DNA of 64,000 nt from Ficedula albicollis (taxonomy: Eukaryota > Chordata > Aves > Passeriformes > Muscicapidae), in the NCBI RefSeq assembly GCF_000247815.1, contig NC_021677.1:15282657-15346656 (forward strand), read 5' to 3'. Below, in pieces: positions 61,304 through 64,000 of the stretch (within the stretch, counting starts at the first letter, position 1; each line of letters begins with the position of its first letter). Both the position numbers and the translations under genes were made by a program. The notes beneath the pieces are model-generated. The model saw nothing but the letters and a program-made list of their open reading frames with translations, made no database searches and had not been told where the DNA came from.

Positions 61304-64000
61304 TTTCTTGACATTATTTATGGCCATAAAAATAGAACAAAAGTATAGTAGAACAGAGCAATTGTTCCATGTGAAAAAAATAACCCCTTGTAATTTGTCT
61401 ATAGATCTGTGCCCCGGCAGCATTTAACTGCAATACCAACACGTTACTTAAGTGAGAGTCTGGAACCAACAATTCACTCACAACTTCTATGTTAGTGAGC
61501 AATTTATAGCACAGAGAAAGCCCAAGCAGCTAAACTGCTTTTTATTCTAGGCCTCCATTCTCAATGACACATCTCTTTCTCCATGTTATATTCAGCAGAC
61601 TGTAGATGTTTATGGAAATTGAAGACAAAGTTCCTTTCCTTTGTGCCAAAGTCAAGAGTTTGATGCTTTTGCAGTGATTTGATTTTATTGATTTTATTTA
61701 GAATACTTTTTTTTAAAAAAAAAGATGCATAATTGCCAAAATCAAGTCCAGTTCTATAGAAACTGCCCATCTCCCTCCTGAGGATATTCAATTCTCTGAG
61801 ATGACAGTTTGGAAACACCATGATTCTTAATGCTCTTGTCTTTGTATTTCACATAGAAATCCTTTTGTGCCCTGTCAATTTTAACACAGTTTATTGGGAA
61901 GTTCAATCTAACGCAGATGTGTGCTGACAGAAATTTCACAGGTGATGACAAGACTCCATTAACTCAATGTGCACCATGCTAGTTTTTGTGAGTCTCTCAG
62001 AAAGCTTATTGTACGTTCCCTGTACCCTCATCTACTGCTGTGCAAAGCCCTTTTGCTGAAGCAAAACACAAAACAATGTTTGTATTAGTTACAGAGATTT
62101 ACTTACCCATATATTTCTTCTTAAAGTGTGAAAGAGACATGTGATGTGATGGTTTGTGAAATAAACTGCTATTCTGACAGCCAGATTAAACATAAGAGCA
62201 CTTGCATGCTTATAGACAAGAACTAGACAGCTGGAGAGGATTTACAAAACCACTTAAGCAAGCCAGGTTCCTACGTATTCTCTGGTATTTCCCAGATACA
62301 ATCAGCTTTAGAGTGACTCTGTATGACAGTTTGGTCTTACCTTGTATTTTGTGACTGTAACACTCAGGCTAAAGGCAGCAAATTGTTAGCACAGGAATTC
62401 AGATGTGGGGCTGGACCAGCCCCCCAGAACCTGCTCTGCCCAAAGATTTGGGTTGTGGGGGGCATGCAGCACTTTGGAAAACAAAAGCCTCCTTTCTTAA
62501 CTATCTCAATTCTGCTTGATAAATTAAAATACTTATTGCTAAACTGTTTGAACTATTATGGGCTATTTTAGTCCAATGTCAGGAACATACGCTGCATTCC
62601 AAACCCTACACAGTTACTTCTCTTCCATGGTACATCCTCTCTATCACTGAATGATCCTACTCCTCCTCCTCCTTCCTCTCCCTCTGAAATTTCCTTATCA
62701 CTGCAATAAGATATGGCAACTTTCATATTACAATCGAGTAATGACACTTTGATTGCTGGTGGCACAAGGCCAGACAGCTCCTAAGGCAAGTCATTATTAG
62801 GCTGCAATACACACCAAGTCAGGTTTCACTGATGAAATGGATGATGGAAAGGAACACAGTGGAATGAAAGCAGAGGCACTAATTTAAAGCTGTCATGGGA
62901 GGCAGCCAGGAATCCTGCAGGGCACAAGAGAACACGCTCCTCACCCTGTCTTGGTGTCTCTCACCTTAAACACAGGGATGGCAAGGCAGGAGAGAGAAAT
63001 CACCCTCACCCTCTTAAAATAAAAGGTATATCATGCACCTCAGCCTCGTGGAAGTAGAGTTAAAGACATGCGTCTTCTTGAAGTGTGTTAATTTAAAACA
63101 ACAAAAAAGCACAGGAAATTCAGGTTCTGATGAACATAAATCTTATATCTAAATGAATCGCTAGAGCACACCTAACTATTGGTTTAAAGCTTAACCTTCA
63201 CTGAAAATTTCCTTTGATTTTTTGATTTCCTTGATTTAACATTATTTATTTCAAATTTCTTATAGTATCGCAAAGATGCAGTATCACAAATATAATTTAT
63301 TGACTATTACCCTCTCACATGAATACAGAATTTCTTCATTATACAGTCACAGACAAACAGAGTGTCTCATAACTCTGTCTTTCACAATTTCAAAAACTAC
63401 ATGGCGGTCATGAAAAAAATTGCTTCACATGCCTGGAGAAGGTCAAACAAATAATTTGCTCCCACACCAAGCTCTTTTGCCTTCAGTCACCACAAATTCT
63501 GTAAATCAAAGTTGATGGAAAACTCTCAGAAGAAGGAATCCTGGTTTTTATTCTTTACATAAGTGTGATGACACTTGCAGAGTTTTTTAAACCTTGATAA
63601 TGATGTGATGAGAAACCTGGCAACCCACACTCGTTTTCTGACCTTCCTCAAGGCTTGCTATAGTGAAAAGCTTTTTATGAATAAATCCCCACTAAAATAT
63701 CTAAATATCCCTATAACCCCTGTTTCAGAATTAGGTCTTTGGAGGGGGAAGTAAAAAAAGGTGAAAATTATCAGCAAAATAAGAAAAACCAGAAGTTCAG
63801 TTTCTAAACATGTGCAGATCACTTTTTGGATCCAACTGTTGAGAATGGACACGTGCAACATGAGAGAATTTGCTTGGCAAGGAAGACTCCATGTATCCAT
63901 TAACAATTTTGCACCTCTTAAGTGGTAAACATAGTGGTCATTTCACAATTCCTAATTCACTATGACTGCCCCATTTAAATTAAATATATCCCCAAATCCT

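Larger units (their letters stand above)
20674..64000 (-). other. KCNQ1: KCNQ1 intron 11 (3' part), at least 43 kb
   Basis: This sequence lies upstream of exon 12 on the minus strand and ends in a strong pyrimidine tract and CAG. No exon 11 (expected 121 bp, ending in a phase-2 join) was seen. The recognisable content is listed separately: CR1 fragments, an LTR, local duplications and homopolymer blocks. Stretches where I see nothing I can name are 20674-34480, 38930-39860, 40000-42640, 42990-44380, 44690-46550, 47670-48530, 48670-49950, 50260-56980, 57220-57760, 58640-59200, 59250-61100 and 61310-64000. That all of this is still KCNQ1 intron is inferred from the missing exon 11 and the large human intron. 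Confidence 0.65.

Overview
The window is vertebrate nuclear DNA, almost certainly from a bird. It is AT-rich and intron-dominated, and it carries several CR1 LINE fragments plus an ERVL-type solo LTR of a kind I know from bird genomes. No bacterial, plasmid or phage-like features are present.

The only protein-coding gene I can support is KCNQ1 (Kv7.1, the voltage-gated potassium channel alpha subunit), on the minus strand. Four consecutive coding exons are present with exact GT/AG boundaries and exact human exon lengths: exon 12 (20598-20673, 76 bp), exon 13 (14131-14225, 95 bp), exon 14 (13435-13481, 47 bp) and exon 15 (12552-12613, 62 bp); numbering follows the 16-exon human gene as I recall it. 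Together they encode the cytoplasmic C-terminus from calmodulin-binding helix B through helix C to the start of tetramerising helix D. I did not find exon 11, expected at higher coordinates, or exon 16, expected at lower coordinates. Positions 20674-64000 are therefore read as part of intron 11 and 1-12551 as part of intron 15.

The rest is intron with a layered repeat history. Old layer: a decayed CR1/L2-type reverse transcriptase scrap (2811-2970), MIR-like SINE pieces (about 3478-3640 and 38765-38830), a partly palindromic dispersed repeat (about 48536-48665), an old CR1 tail (about 56990-57180), and an L1-clade reverse transcriptase fossil (about 18350-19080, minus strand), which is unexpected in a bird. 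Younger layer: CR1 copies at 14803-15241, 34490-34585, 44390-44683, 57763-58630 and 61102-61303, and the LTR at 47147-47665.

On top of this is an unusually dense set of local duplications with periods of 50, 54, 66, 75/175, 79, 83, 131, 212, 774, 1014 and 1880 bp. Two are complex. One is a nested 1880-bp tandem duplication that runs off the left edge. The other is a mosaic X-Y-X...X-Y arrangement at 34899-38467, in which the identity pattern points to copying by template switching or conversion. Two odd homopolymer blocks (38853-38918 and 50187-50248) may be assembly artefacts.

I found no convincing tRNA, rRNA, CRISPR, operon or other independent gene. No wholly new biological system is evident. 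The best leads are the duplication mosaic and the L1 fossil.
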